A stretch of 64,000 bases of DNA from Lantana camara (Eukaryota > Streptophyta > Magnoliopsida > Lamiales > Verbenaceae). Below, piece after piece: positions 12,440-24,162 of the stretch. The position numbers and the translations under genes are program-made. The stretch is from positions 19,365,001 through 19,429,000 of the forward strand of contig CM074856.1 in the NCBI GenBank assembly GCA_037501455.1, read 5' to 3'. How positions within the stretch are numbered: position 1 is the stretch's first letter; the number at the start of each line of letters is the position of its first letter. Below the pieces are notes generated by a model that saw nothing but the letters and a program-made list of their open reading frames with translations, was not told the origin of the DNA and made no database searches.

Positions 12440-13608
12440 TGTTGGAATTTGACGTTATGGATGAGTTTATTCTTGGAGGGATATCAAATTCCTTGGTAAG
12501 AATCCATAGAATAAAGCCGATAAACTAATAATAAATAAATTGAAAGTAATAAAGATTGGAACTTTGTGGTATGTTATAGTGCATATGATATATCAAGATG
12601 TTTATACTTTATATGTAATTAAGTGTTGTATATTATGCTATACACTAAGGATTGCATATTGGTAAGTTAAAACATGAGTTTTATTGCTGGACATTTATTT
12701 TGAAATTGAAAAAGTTGATACCAGGCAGTTATAATATTAATTGTATAGCATTAAAGGCCTTGTTCATGTGCTGGTATCTGTTACAAAACGTTCCAGACGC
12801 ATTTGTGAGTTTATTTTTGTATTGTGGTTGTATTAATTGTGAGGTTATGGCCTGCCATAAACAAAACAATTAATAGTCATTTACATCATGGTTTGTGCCC
12901 TATAAATCTGCAGTTCCAGACCACAGAATATGAGAGAGAAATAGAGAGACAAGTATGTAAAATGTGGTGGATTAGGAAGAGTTAGAAGTCTAGATAGATT
13001 TCTGGTTTGGTACGGAAAAATACGCTTTGGTACGAAACACACACGCACTGATACTTGTGAGTTGAGTCAGAAAACTTACTTTCAACACAAAAATACATTT
13101 TCTGAAGTACCATCCAGAGACCACTGTCCCTCATAAGAGCCCTGGCTAGTAGTCGAAGTGAGATTCTCCTGAGATTGTGCGTATCTATGATTCGGAAAGC
13201 TCTGGACTGTCTTATCCTGGAAGGAGCTTCAAGGCAACCCAACGCACCGGTAGTGGGACAAATACTTCTTTAAGGCAAGCCGGCTTTTGTCGTCGATTCA
13301 GTCTTAACAAAATTAAATAATAAGTTTCCTCATTCAACTGTTCTGGTACATTACTGGTATTTATCTTTATATGGTTTTGCACTCTATTGGAACTTATATT
13401 ATGACTAGTATGCAAGATCATTTGTATTCTGATTTTTCCACTGGTACATCAGACATGTATGTTGCTGGTATTTACACCTTAATATATATGTTTCAACATG
13501 CCTCTGGAACTTATATTTTGAATCATGTATCTATGTTGCACATCATATGTATATTGCGATTTTGGTTATCTATACTATGTGATAACCTGGTGCTACAGAT
13601 TTCCAACA
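12440..13608 (+). repeat. Copia-1 3' LTR
   Basis: 1,169 bp from TGTTGGAATTTG to TTTCCAACA, followed by the TAATG target duplication. It matches 7925-9083 along its whole length with scattered substitutions and small indels. Confidence 0.95.
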
Positions 13609-13613
13609 TAATG

Positions 13614-14714
13614 CCTAAATAATAATTTGTTTCTTGAAAGTATACTAAAATATATATATATATAGTTTATCGTATACGAATTAACGATTGACCGGATAAT
13701 AGATATATCTAACAAATATATAGACTAAGCGGATATTAAATGAATCGGATGATTGATTATCATATATTTATCCGTTTATAATTTGAATTTATAATTGTAT
13801 GCGTATGTCAAGTATTTCACATCGAATAATAAAAATTATGGAGTTCAATATATAATAGTTTGATAACCCTCTCCTTAGCAACGAACTTTTGAGGTGAGTT
13901 AGGTCAAAGAAATTATTCATCATACAGTATCAGAGTAGGTTCTATTATAGATCTGTCTCTCCATCGCGCCAAATATTGATTTGAAATGGACAAATATCAA
14001 ATTGTGTTATACCGAATCATTAATTTTGTTATCACATATAAGTAAATGTACCCTAAATTTAAGATTGGCAAACGTTTTTATATCCATAAAAAGGGTTTTG
14101 GTTTGCATAAATTTTCCCACAAATGTTAGTGTTAGGTGTCAGTACTTTAGGACCATATATCCGTGGCTTACGGTCCCCTCCCTCAGGGTAACATAACATG
14201 GGCTCATTATTGATAAATATGGGCCTAAAATCCTCCTCGTGACATTTTATCGGCAGAATACAGTCCGAATCCCTTGCGTACCTGTATCGTTCGATTATTT
14301 AAAGTTTAAACTAACGAATGCTTTGTGTTATGCATAAAAATAAAATGAAATAAATTTTAATTTTAATTTAACAGTTAATTAATATAATTAATAATATAAT
14401 TTTAATAGTACGTAGATATAAAAGGTTACGGTTACTATAAATAAAAAACAAAAAAGGTAAAAATATCGTATCTAATTTTTTTTATTTTAATGAAATACAA
14501 AACTTCACAAAAAAAAATAATCAAAATAATTTATAAATACCAAGAGGTTATCATGGAAAAATATATATATTCTCTAGGTTAAATATAAACTTCACTATCT
14601 TCTATATTGTCATAACAAAAGAATTTCACCTATTTCAATGAAAAATATATATATTCTCTAGGTTAAATATAAACATCACTATCTTCTTTTATTTTTCAAC
14701 AAGATTTTAAGTGA
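13614..14714. repeat. AT-rich spacer with a direct-repeat partner of 7187-7330 and an 85-bp-offset duplication
   Basis: No gene is visible. 13655-13790 resembles 7187-7330 in the same orientation (a TA run, then TACGAATTA and GTTTATAATT words). A 50-bp segment with ATATATATATTCTCTAGG occurs at 14553-14602 and again at 14638-14688. The 14300-14550 part is almost pure A/T. Confidence 0.55.
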
Positions 14715-16035
14715 GATAAAGAAGAGCGGGGGCAGCCTGTGTGCACTGAGCTTCATGAGAGCTTTCCAAAATTGTCTAGACTTTTTCAGTGTAATTTGAT
14801 TTAAGCTTTAAAGGTTTTCCATTCACCTGCTCTAATAATCAAAAAGAGTCTGACACTATTAGGGTGTGTCTTGATCACATGGTTTGCAATGGGGGATGGA
14901 AATATATTTTTTCCATATGTCGAAGTCATGCATATCAATTCAAGAGCTTAAAACCACTTGACCACCTGAACAAGGCTTCTTATTCCTTCGACGGTTAAAT
15001 TGGAGGGAATCTAGTTGAGAATGAGGTTGCGAACGGGTAGTGAACGAGTGTTAGTTGTGTAGCACAGGGTCAAGAAACGCATCGCGGGCATCACATGGAA
15101 TAAAGGAGTGCCAAACCGGTTTTACTTCATGGAAAACAGAAAGATTTGTCAATCCTAAAAGAGAAGCAGTGTAACATTGTTTTGATGATATTTGTTCTTC
15201 CATTTTGGGATAGTGTAATTGGGTATTTGCCGTGAAAGGTAACTCAAAATATAAATGATAGTCTTCTCATTCCATACACTGCTCCAGAAATCGACAAAGC
15301 ATTAAAATCGATGTTTCCCCTTAAGACCCTTGGGCCTGATGGTATATCTCCTCTTTTCTTTCAGAAATTTTAGCATTTTATTCGAAAGTACATTATTGAT
15401 TGCACACTTCAATTTTTTAACTTCGGTCGTTCTAATATAAATATGCATGTAATGAATATTGTTTTGATTCCTAAGTGTGAAAACCTTACTACTATGTTTC
15501 ACATCTGTCCATCAGTTTAAGCAACGCTATATACAAAATTGCACCAAAGGCCATTTTCGATCGCTTAAAACCTATTCTAAAGTCCATTATCTCCTCGGCT
15601 CAAAAATGCCTTCGTACCCGGGTGTTTGATAATGGACAATGTTCTATGTGGCTATGAGGTTAACCATTTCATCAAGCATAAAAACCAGAGTAAGGAGGGC
15701 TTTTTAGCTCAAAAATTGGATACGAGTAAAGTGTATGTCAGGGCGGAGTGGCTTTTCTCGGAAAGAATAATGTTGAGGTTAGGTTTTAAAGTTGAGTTTT
15801 TTTTGTTTAATTATGAATTGCATTATATTAGTAGATTTCTCCTTTGTGCTTAATAGTGTTTGCTTTGGTAGCTCGATCTCAGGGCATAGCCTGAGACATG
15901 GAGATCTTTTATCCCCTTATTTGTTTTTTTTGTGTGCAGAGGTCTGTAGTTTTTTGTTCGGGCAAGAAACTCGTATCCTGGAATCAGGATATACAATGAG
16001 GCCCTATGGATCTCTCATCTGTTTTTTGTTGATGA
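14715..16035 (+). pseudogene. L1-type LINE remnant, part 1 (endonuclease end and RT fingers/palm)
   Basis: Decayed non-LTR retrotransposon. Conceptual reading in shifting frames shows an endonuclease-end word (M-V-C-N-G-G-W) near 14880. It then shows the L1 RT words L-G-P-D-G-I-S-P-L-F-F-Q-K near 15330, A-F-V-P-G near 15608, Y-E-V-N-H-F-I-K-H-K near 15650 and L-R-H-G-D-L-L-S-P-Y near 15890. Many stops and shifts are present. The reading ends at 16035 inside the catalytic F-V-D-D box, where copia-2 is inserted, and resumes at 26205. The upstream limit is approximate. Confidence 0.85.
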
Positions 16036-17220
16036 TGTTAGGAATAGTGCCCTTAAAGCAGCTTTTGGCTTTACTATTTCCTTGTAATATCACAAACAGT
16101 CTTTGAATAATAAACGAGATGATTTTGTTCATAGGCATTCACTTCTTCATGTGCTTATTTATGTCTATTTGGGTTGATTGTGTTTTTGCATGTATTGAAC
16201 TCCTCTAATCCGATGAGGTCGTTAAGAATTTTGTTGTTATGGGAACGACACATGAAACAAGTTCTTAACTCCATAGACGAGGATTAGAAACTTCTCCAAG
16301 TCGAGAGTCTGACAGACAGTAGGAGTGTCGATCTTGACTCTGTTGAGACTTGCTTATGTGATTATGTCCTTTTGAAGGATCACTCAGTTTCATGGGGTGA
16401 TAAGTGCATACGATGATGCGTTCATAATACATGAGGGTGATTGTTACTAGAACTTCATCACTGAGATGTCCAGCGTGAGAACATTCCTAAATGGGAAAGG
16501 AAGTCTCCTAGAAACTTCCAGATTAGGAATATCTCACAGGTCAATAACGTGATTCATTAATCCTTAGATTTGAGATTTTGTAATGTCTCATATGAGCTAA
16601 CTCTGTAATCTTTGATATAGGCTCAAAAGGGTGTCGCCATATAGACACCTGAACCACGGCCTATGTTGGGATTACACAAGTGGCATATGTAGAATTAGTA
16701 GAATCTACAAAGGACCTACACTTGTTGTAAGAACAAGAATGATCTCTTACTGATTGAGTTGTTCGTAGTCCATTAACTTAAACCCATGGCCAAGGTGGAT
16801 AAAAGATCAAGACATCAAGAAAATGAGGTTTTTTTGGATTAAGGTCTAAATGGATATGAAACGAACTTAACTTTAAAGATCAAGAATATTTAGGCTTTGA
16901 GAATATTCCCATGCCTTAGTTCTTGATTGAGAGATGGAGTTGTAGGAGAATCGTATTTCACTGTATGTTATTAACTGAAAGGTTCTTCGATACATTTCGT
17001 TATTAGGCTAGGGGTCACACATCCATTGCTAGATTACGATCGTGTGATCTGTGAAGTGATTAGTTAATTAGTGAATTAATTAATTACTGTCACTGCTAAT
17101 CGAATAATGAACCTATAGGGTCACACACAAATGCCAAGACACGAGAGTTATGGTAGGATGTTAATATGATTAACGAAGGATCAAAATGTTGATCGAAGAG
17201 GGCGAGACAAGTCACGCCTC

Positions 17221-17301
17221 GCCACGTGTCACGCTTGGAACATGACTGCCACGTGTCATGCACACGTGGCCTGCACGTGTAATGTACACGTGTAGTAACG
17301 T
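17221..17301. promoter_or_regulatory. Cluster of CACGTG boxes in the copia-2 U3
   Basis: Five CACGTG palindromes and one further ACGTG fall within about 80 bp, several as gcCACGTGtc or taCACGTGta. CACGTG/ACGTG is the core of plant G-box and ABRE sites bound by bZIP and bHLH factors. The block is conserved in the 3' LTR (25332-25450) and the solo LTR (34785-34875), which supports a function in LTR transcription. Stress or ABA response is an inference. Confidence 0.75.
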
Positions 17302-17666
17302 GGTTTCGGTGTGTAATTTTATTACACCCGAATTCTTTTCTAGAATTAATTAATTAAATTGTAATTAATTAATTTAAATCTTTTAATTAGTTTTGAATTA
17401 ATTATTAAGATTTTATTTCTCAAGCTTAACCCAATAAATAATAAATTGAGAATTAATTAATTTATTGAATCTTGACTTTTAGCTTTAGGAAAGTTGAAAA
17501 GTCTAACTTCCTATTGTAGGAGAGAAAAAGTTATTCTTGCAAGACGTGGAGAATAAGTTAGGAACTTATTTTTCTAATTAAATTAAATAATTAATTAGTT
17601 AATTAGTGAGCAAGAAAACTAATCTCATTGGGTCTTGGAAACCTTAAGGGGTTCGAACCCCACATG

Positions 17667-17675
17667 TATAAATAA
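17667..17675 (+). promoter_or_regulatory. TATA box of the copia-2 LTR promoter
   Basis: TATAAATAA, followed by a GGGG-containing pyrimidine-rich segment and the R region. It is repeated at the same place in the 3' LTR. Confidence 0.75.
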
Positions 17676-18056
17676 GGGGTTTGGGGCTTCTCTTATTCTT
17701 TAGACCAACACTCACGAAGTGTTAAGTTTTTTAGAAAAATAAAAGAAAAGTTTTCAAAAACAAAACCCTAGCCATTAACACAAGTTATAGAACTAGCATT
17801 CTCACTTGTTTGATCGTGTTCCAGGACTGGTGTGGATACACTTTAGAGGATCGCTGCTTTGGGGTCTATCGAGAACCGTTCGAGGGACATTCTGCTTGAA
17901 GGGTGTTCAGTAGGCGGTACTAACATCACTAGAAAGCTTCAATCAACGTAAGTTTCTAAACAACCTAAGATACAATACGAGAATTGCAAGTCCATGATCA
18001 ATCTTTTGGAAAAATTTTAAATTTCAGCTGCGTTTCTGCTCTAGTTTTCCAACAAG

Positions 18057-18069
18057 TGGTATCAGAGCC
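18057..18069 (+). other. Copia-2 primer-binding site
   Basis: TGGTATCAGAGCC two bases after the 5' LTR, complementary to initiator tRNA-Met. Confidence 0.95.
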
Positions 18070-20265
18070 ACCTTGCAACGCTCGTATTGTATCGTTACAG
18101 TTTTACGAATTTTGATTGAAAATTCTTGAATTTGAGTATATGTTGTGTATTCATGATTTTAGTTTGAAATACGAAATTGCCGAATCAAAACTGTTTCTTG
18201 AAAATTTTACAAAAATTATTTCCCGAATAAATCTGGTTTTAAACTGTTTTGGCTTAGATTGATTTGAACTGTTTTAATTCGGAATTGGAATTGATGAATT
18301 TATTGAAATTACGGAACGAACACGGAACGGGCTCACCCGCACGCCATCGCGTGCGGGCTCACGTGCCTAGCACGCGCATGGGACTGCTCGTCGCAAACCC
18401 GTATCATGAAGCCTTCCGCAAGCGCAGCGCGCGCTGTTCCGCCCAATCCCCCTCCCCCCCCGGCATCGCCCGCCAACGGCGCGTAGGACTGCGGGCGGCC
18501 ATGCGCGCGGGCTAGCGCGCTGCTGCGCGGCGTCTGCTGCTCGCCTTCGTCCTAGGCTGGCCGCGCGGGCCGTGGGCACGGGAGGCCGCCGCGCGGCTGC
18601 GGGCGATCCCGCTCGCCTCGCGCAGGCTATCCCGGGACGGCCTTTTCGTTTCGAGTTTTCCAAATTTCGAAAATCCCGAATTAAGAAAATTTGATTTTAA
18701 AAATATAAAATTATTTATTTGAAATAATTATAAAATTTGGGATTTTATAAATTAAAGTCAAGTTCTTATTTTTCGAGAAAATTACGAAAATCACTTTGAA
18801 TGATTTATTAGACAAAAATTTAATTTTGAATTAATTGTTGTTTTGTCATAATCCGACGAATTCGATTTTGAATAAATTCGTGAATAATAAACTATATTCA
18901 AATTGCTTAAGTTAATTGTATCTTGAAGTCAAAGGAATTTTCAATTTAGTTGGTAAATTTAAATTTAAGCGGAATCATGCTAGTTTAGGTGATCATGGGT
19001 TAGTCTTTTGTATGTTTTAAATTCTGCACATAGATGATTTTAATTGGGGTCTGAGCCCCATAGTTGCGCGTTTTTCAATTGGGGTTGGAGCCTACTTATG
19101 TGCGTACTGTTATGTGTTTATTATGTGGCTTTCCTTATTATTGTTTTTGGGTCGGGATATGCCCCGTCTACTTGTCTATGACCACTATGAAGATTGAGCC
19201 ATATTACTTTTTGTAAAGAGAGTAGAACTTAGGAAGTGAGGTTTTATTTTCATTTTGGAGATAAGCACCCATGGAACACAAAGGACCCGCAAGGAGCACT
19301 TGAAGAACGGTGGCCATAAAAAGACCCCTCAAAATGTTTAGGAGGGTTTCTATTAATGTAATAGATATGGCTGTTTTTCCATTAAATTTTGTACCCCTAT
19401 GTGATATGAACTGTCTTATGTGGCATGAATGTTAGAACTAGTGATTTTGGAGTGGCTCCCGAAATCACATATAAGATAGGATACCCATGATCATCTCATA
19501 ATTAGTATCATGCTAGGACATGTTATCTGCTAATTGCTTCTGTGATGCACTTTATGTGAAATTGCATTAAACAAGACAATTAAAATTTAGATAACACTAT
19601 ATATTGGTGAGGTCATTCGAAAATCCCTTTTAAATATTGAGCTAAATTCGAATAAATAGGCATTTTATCATGGTAATAAAATTCCTAGCATTCCATCAAT
19701 AGGATTTAGGGCTTAATAAGTGAACCTAGTTGCTGTCTCACGAGTCGTGGGGTAATTAGTGGATCTTATTAACTCCTAGTTTCCTGATTAATTATTTTAA
19801 GTAATTAATATTTCTTAACCATTTTAGAATGGGCGATGTCTCACGAGTCGTGGGTCGTTCCGGACTAAGTTTGGTTGAGATTTCATGATTGATGGGTCTA
19901 GCTCAACACTCAAGTAGATATGGATGTCTCACGAGTCGTGGGTCCATAGTCGAAAGATCGGTGATGCAAAACATTACTAGGAATTCAATGAGAGATCGAA
20001 TTGGTAAATAGTACCTACCTAAGAATCTTAGACCTTTGGATGTCTCACGAGTCGTGGGTCCAAAACTAAGATTGCTTGGGATCCTGATACCCACTGAGAA
20101 AATAAGTTTCTTCTAAAGTCGTTGGGATTTCTGGACTTTCTAAAAACAGTGGGAGAATATATTTCTAAAGACCTTGATAATATGTATAATCGTTATTATT
20201 CAGCATGCTCATGATTTCTCTGTTTTCAATTTAGGTTGTAGTTCTGTGATTCTCTACAAACTGAA
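18070..20265 (+). other. Copia-2 leader with GC-rich island and repeated hairpin word
   Basis: About 2.2 kb between the primer site and gag, long for a copia element. 18300-18655 is strikingly GC-rich in an otherwise AT-rich element, with GCGCG words and a hairpin of 8-bp arms (18336-18343 with 18350-18357). Further on the 18-base word TGTCTCACGAGTCGTGGG occurs four times (19734-19751, 19837-19854, 19925-19942, 20041-20058), each able to pair CACGA with TCGTG around one G. Open frames over the GC-rich part exist on both strands but look compositional. The leader may hold packaging or translation signals; that is inference. Confidence 0.8.
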
Positions 20266-21060
20266 ATGGCAACCAAAAACCCTTTGGTATCCATCCTCGA
20301 ATCAAACAAGTTGATGGGGCCCAATTACTCTGATTGGCTTCGGAATCTAAAGATAGTTTTAGATTCTGAGAAGAGAAGATATGTTCTCTTCAAGGGAGAG
20401 CCTACCCCTGAGGGTGAGGCTCCGACTCGGACCGAAAGAGACGCGATTGCAAAATGGTTTGAAGACAATCTTCAAGCCCATTGCCTCATGCTGGCTAACA
20501 TGTCTCCGGACATACAAAGGCAACATGAGTCTATGGAATACGCTTGGGAGATTTATGACCATCTTGAGCAATTGTACCATCCCAAAGAGCGTGTTCTAAG
20601 GTACAACACCTCTAAGGAGCTCTTTCATCTCAGAATGAAGGAAGGTACAAGTGTCCATGAACATGGGCTTAAGTTCCTCGCTTTGAACGAGAAGCTTACT
20701 TCCATGGAGATGCCTCTAAGGAAGGACCTCACCGTGGACTTGTTGCTCGTATCGCTTCCACCATCATTCAATCCTTTCGTGCTGAACTTCAACATGAATC
20801 ATGCTCATGCTACTGTCGCTGAGCTGATTAGTCAGCTTGTGACTGCTGAAGTCACGATAAAGAAGGATAACAAAGTAATGATGGTCACATCCTCTTCTAA
20901 GCCTTCTAAAGGCAAAAGGAAGAAAGTTCCCAAGAAGAAGGGATCTCTTAAACCCGATGGAGGGGTTAAAAAGAGAAAGGCCAAGAAGAAAAGGGATCAG
21001 AGAGAAGACGTTTGCCACCACTGTGGCAAGAAAGGGCATTAGAAGAGGAACTGCCAAGAG
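20266..21060 (+). pseudogene. Copia-2 gag (stop inside the zinc knuckle)
   Basis: Structural protein of the copia element. The ATG at 20266 opens 258 codons similar to copia-type gag (UBN2-like). The N-terminal part carries M-G-P-N-Y-S-D-W-L, the centre the Y-N-T-S-K-E-L-F-H-L and L-L-V-S-L-P-P-S-F words, and the C-terminal 60 residues are Lys-rich. The nucleic-acid-binding zinc knuckle begins C-H-H-C-G-K-K-G-H. An in-frame TAG at 21040-21042 follows the His and interrupts the knuckle, with its last Cys visible downstream. One substitution from TGG would explain it. Otherwise the frame is intact. Confidence 0.9.
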
Positions 21061-24000
21061 TACAAGGATACTCTAAAGAAAGGTGTGTTTATTGTTGAAG
21101 TAAATCTATCTATTGATTCTAATTCTTGGGTACTTGATACCGGCTGTGGAGCTCATATCTGTAATGCTGTACAAATGGTAAATGAGGTCCGGTAGCTTAA
21201 AAAAGGAGAATGCGTCTTGAAGGTTGGGAATGATCAAGCGTTCAAGCTCAAGCCATTGGAACGTGTAAATTAGATATAGGTGTCTTTACTTTAGTTTTGA
21301 ATAAAGTCCTTTATGTACCTTCTATTATTCGTAATATAATTTCCATTCCAATATTAGATTGTGAAGGATATGAGACTTTCTCCCGAGATGGAAAATTTTA
21401 TCTTAAGAAGAATAAAGCTTCCGTTTTACTTGGTACATTATCTAATGGACTTTATACAACTAAAGACACCAATATTTTGAGTATACAACAATCAAACAAA
21501 CGCAAAAGAGATGACAAGATCTCGGCTTCTTTATGGCACGCACGTTTAGGCCCTATTTCTAATGATAGGATTGCTAAGTTAACTAATTTAGGATCATTCT
21601 ATGATAATGAACTTAAAGAGTTGACTCATTGTGAATCATGTCTTAAAGGAAAAATGACCAAAACTCCCTTTAATGGTAAAGTGGAACATGCCACTAAAGT
21701 GTTAGATTTAATCCATACTGATGTTTGTGGACCACTTAGTATAAGTACTAGAAACAATCATCAATATTTCATAACCTTCATAGATGACTTTAGTCGTTTT
21801 GGTTATGTGTACTTAATGAAGTATAAATCCGAAGCCTTTGAGAAATTCTTGGAATTTCAAAAGGAGGTTGAGAACCAAACCGGTCACAAGATTAAGACAC
21901 TTCAATCTGATCAAGGTGGCGAGTATCTAAGTGATGAATTCCTTAATCATCTCAGAGATAATAGAATTATCTCTCAGTGGACCCCTCCGGGAACTCCTCA
22001 ATTAAATGGAGTTTCGGAAAGAAGGAACAGAACCCTACTTGATATGGTTCGTTCCATGATGAGTTTCACTGAATTGCCACCATCATTCTGGGGCTATGTC
22101 CTAGAATCAGCAGTTAAGATTCTAAATCTTGTTCACTTCAAATCTGTACCCAAAACCCCATATGAGATGTGGTTTGGCAAAAAGTCCCTAACTATTCTTA
22201 CTTAAGAATTTGGGGTTGTCCTGCTTACGTGAAGAGAACAGTGGGTGATAAGCTTGAAGCTAGATCAAGCTTATGTAACTTCGTAGGATATCATTTGTAC
22301 GATCCTCTTGAACAAAAGGTCTTTGTGTCAAGAAACGTCACTTTTCTTGAGGACTCGTTCCTTAAAGAAAAGAAAGGCAAGATCGTAGAACTCGAAGAGG
22401 TTCGAGACCAAGGTCCCACGCCTAGCTTGGAGAATGACGTTCCTATCCCTGCCCAAGAGAGTGATACCCACGAAAATCCTCCTCAAATAAGACGTTCTGA
22501 ACGTATTCCTAGACAACCAGAGAGATGGTATGGTTTTCTCCACCAAACATCTCAAATGGATAATGATCCATTAACTTATGAGGAGGCACTGTTAGACTCG
22601 GACTCTGAACAGTGGAAAGAAGCAATGAAATCCGAAATGGATTCCATGTACTCTAACCAAGTTTGGACCTTGGTTGATCCACCTGATGGGATCAGGCCCA
22701 TAGGGTGTAAATGGATATATAAGCGCAAGCCTAGAGTAGATGGAAGCATAGCAGCCTTTAAAGCAAGATTAGTTTCTAAGGGGTTTACTCAAAGACCAGG
22801 TGTAGACTTTGATGAAACCTTCTCCCTGGTTGCAATGCAAAAATCCATTAGGATCCTACTTGCCATTGCGGCATATTATGACTATGAGATATGGAAAATG
22901 GATGTGAAAACTGTCTTTCTCAATGGAGACATTGACAAAGACATTTACATGGAGCAACCTATGGGTTTCACATTCAGTGGGAGCGAGCAAAAGGTTTGCA
23001 AGCTTCAACGTTCAATCTACAGATTGAAACAAGCTTCTAGGAATTGGAACATTCGATTTGATGAAGCAGTCAAATCGTTTGGCTTTATTCAAAATCCGAA
23101 TGAGTCCTGCGTGTACAAGAAAGAATTGGAAACCTCAGTTCAATTTCTGGTACTTTATATAGATGACATCCTCCTCATTGGAAATGCGAAGGATGACATG
23201 AAAGTAACAAAGTCTTGGTTATCGAACCAATTTGAGATGAAGGATCTTGGTGATGCATCCTACATTCTCGGTATAAAGATCTATCGGGATAGATCTAAGA
23301 TATTATTAGGATTATCACAGTCGGTTTACATAGATAAAGTACTAAAGAAATTTAGTATGGAAGAATCCAAACGTGGATAACTTCCAATGGGCCCGGGAAC
23401 AGTTCTTTCGAAGAAGCTGTGTCCCAAGACTGAACTTGAGAAGTCCAGGATGTCTAAAAATTCCTTATGCATCAGCTATAGGAAGCATAATGTATGCGAT
23501 GCTATGTACTCGGCCGGATGTGGCTTATGCACTTAGTGTGACTAGCCGATTCCAATCTGACCCTGGTGAAGGTCACTGGACTGCTGTAAAGAATATCCTT
23601 AAGTACTTATTAAGAACTAAGGATTTATTCCTAGTTTACGGAGGCCTGCAAGATCTGGTCATTAGAGGATACTGTGATGCAAGCTTTGCATCAGACATGG
23701 ATGACTTTAAATCCATGTCAGGATACATATTCCGCCTAAATGGCGGAGCAGTGAGTTGGAAAAGTTCCAAGCAAGCGACCACTGCTGATTCGACCACTGA
23801 GGCTGAATACTTAGCTGCAAACGATGCAGCTAAGGAAGGTGTTTGGGTAAGAAACTTCATCCACGAGCTGGGTGTAGTTCCTAGCATTAAAAACCCCGCT
23901 ACCGTGTTTTGTGACAACACCTGGGCGGTTGCTCAAGCAAGAGAACCAAGATCTCACCAAAAGACCAAGCACATTTTGAGAAAGTATCACTTAATCCGTG

Positions 24001-24146
24001 ATATCATCAAGAGAGGAGATATGCAAATTGAAAGGGTCACATCGACAAAGAACATGGTAGATCCACTTACTAAAGCCCTTAGTCAACAGACTTTCAAAGG
24101 ACATCTTCAGAATATGGGTCTTAGATTAGCTCCTGAATGGCTTTGA
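21061..24146 (+). pseudogene. Copia-2 pol: protease, integrase, RT, RNase H with several breaks
   Basis: Protease is seen as W-V-L-D-T-G-C-G-A-H at 21127 onward, followed by stops. 21297-22205 is open and holds the integrase: H-A-R-L-G-P-I-S (the second zinc His appears as Pro), C-E-S-C, H-T-D-V-C-G, S-D-Q-G-G-E-Y and N-G-V-S-E-R. A frameshift near 22190 moves the reading to the 22169-23380 frame with the integrase end and RT, including Y-I-D-D-I-L near 23157. A stop at 23378-23380 and a frameshift near 23450 precede RNase H (23460-24146), which keeps D-S-T-T-E-A-E-Y and ends normally at TGA 24144-24146. Enzymatic roles are from the family. Confidence 0.9.
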
Positions 24147-24162
24147 CGGGCAAGTGGGAGAT
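24147..24162 (+). other. Copia-2 polypurine tract
   Basis: GGGCAAGTGGGAGAT directly before the 3' LTR and just after the RNase H stop; it primes plus-strand DNA. Confidence 0.85.

Larger units (their letters stand above)
7925..13608 (+). mobile_element. Copia-1: complete-ended Ty1/copia element with internal deletion
   Basis: Two LTRs (7925-9083 and 12440-13608) bound a 3.4-kb interior, and a perfect 5-bp duplication TAATG flanks the element (7920-7924 and 13609-13613). The order integrase, RT, RNase H identifies Ty1/copia. The interior starts almost at once with the region before integrase. No primer-binding site, gag or protease is recognisable in the 122 bp after the 5' LTR. A purine-rich tract (GTGGGGGA) precedes the 3' LTR. 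Several stops break the coding part. The two LTRs differ visibly (roughly 8 changes in their first 85 bases), so the insertion is old. Confidence 0.95.
16036..18054 (+). repeat. Copia-2 5' LTR
   Basis: 2,019 bp, TGTTAGGAATAG to TTTTCCAACA. It contains a CACGTG-rich block (17221-17301) and a TATA box (17667-17675), with the start of transcription expected some 30 bp further on. Confidence 0.97.

Noticed and set aside
8469..13242. Similar minus-strand frames at 8469-8669 and 12982-13242
   Set aside because: They are the same segment in the two copia-1 LTRs, so similarity reflects LTR duplication and not a conserved gene.
17350..17640. TTAATTAATTAA-rich stretches as possible origins or matrix attachment sites
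   Set aside because: AT-rich composition alone is not evidence, and the stretches are part of the LTR, repeated in all its copies.
18264..18663. Open frames on both strands over the GC-rich leader island
   Set aside because: High GC lowers stop frequency; residues are Arg/Ala-rich with no domain, and the position is a retrotransposon leader.
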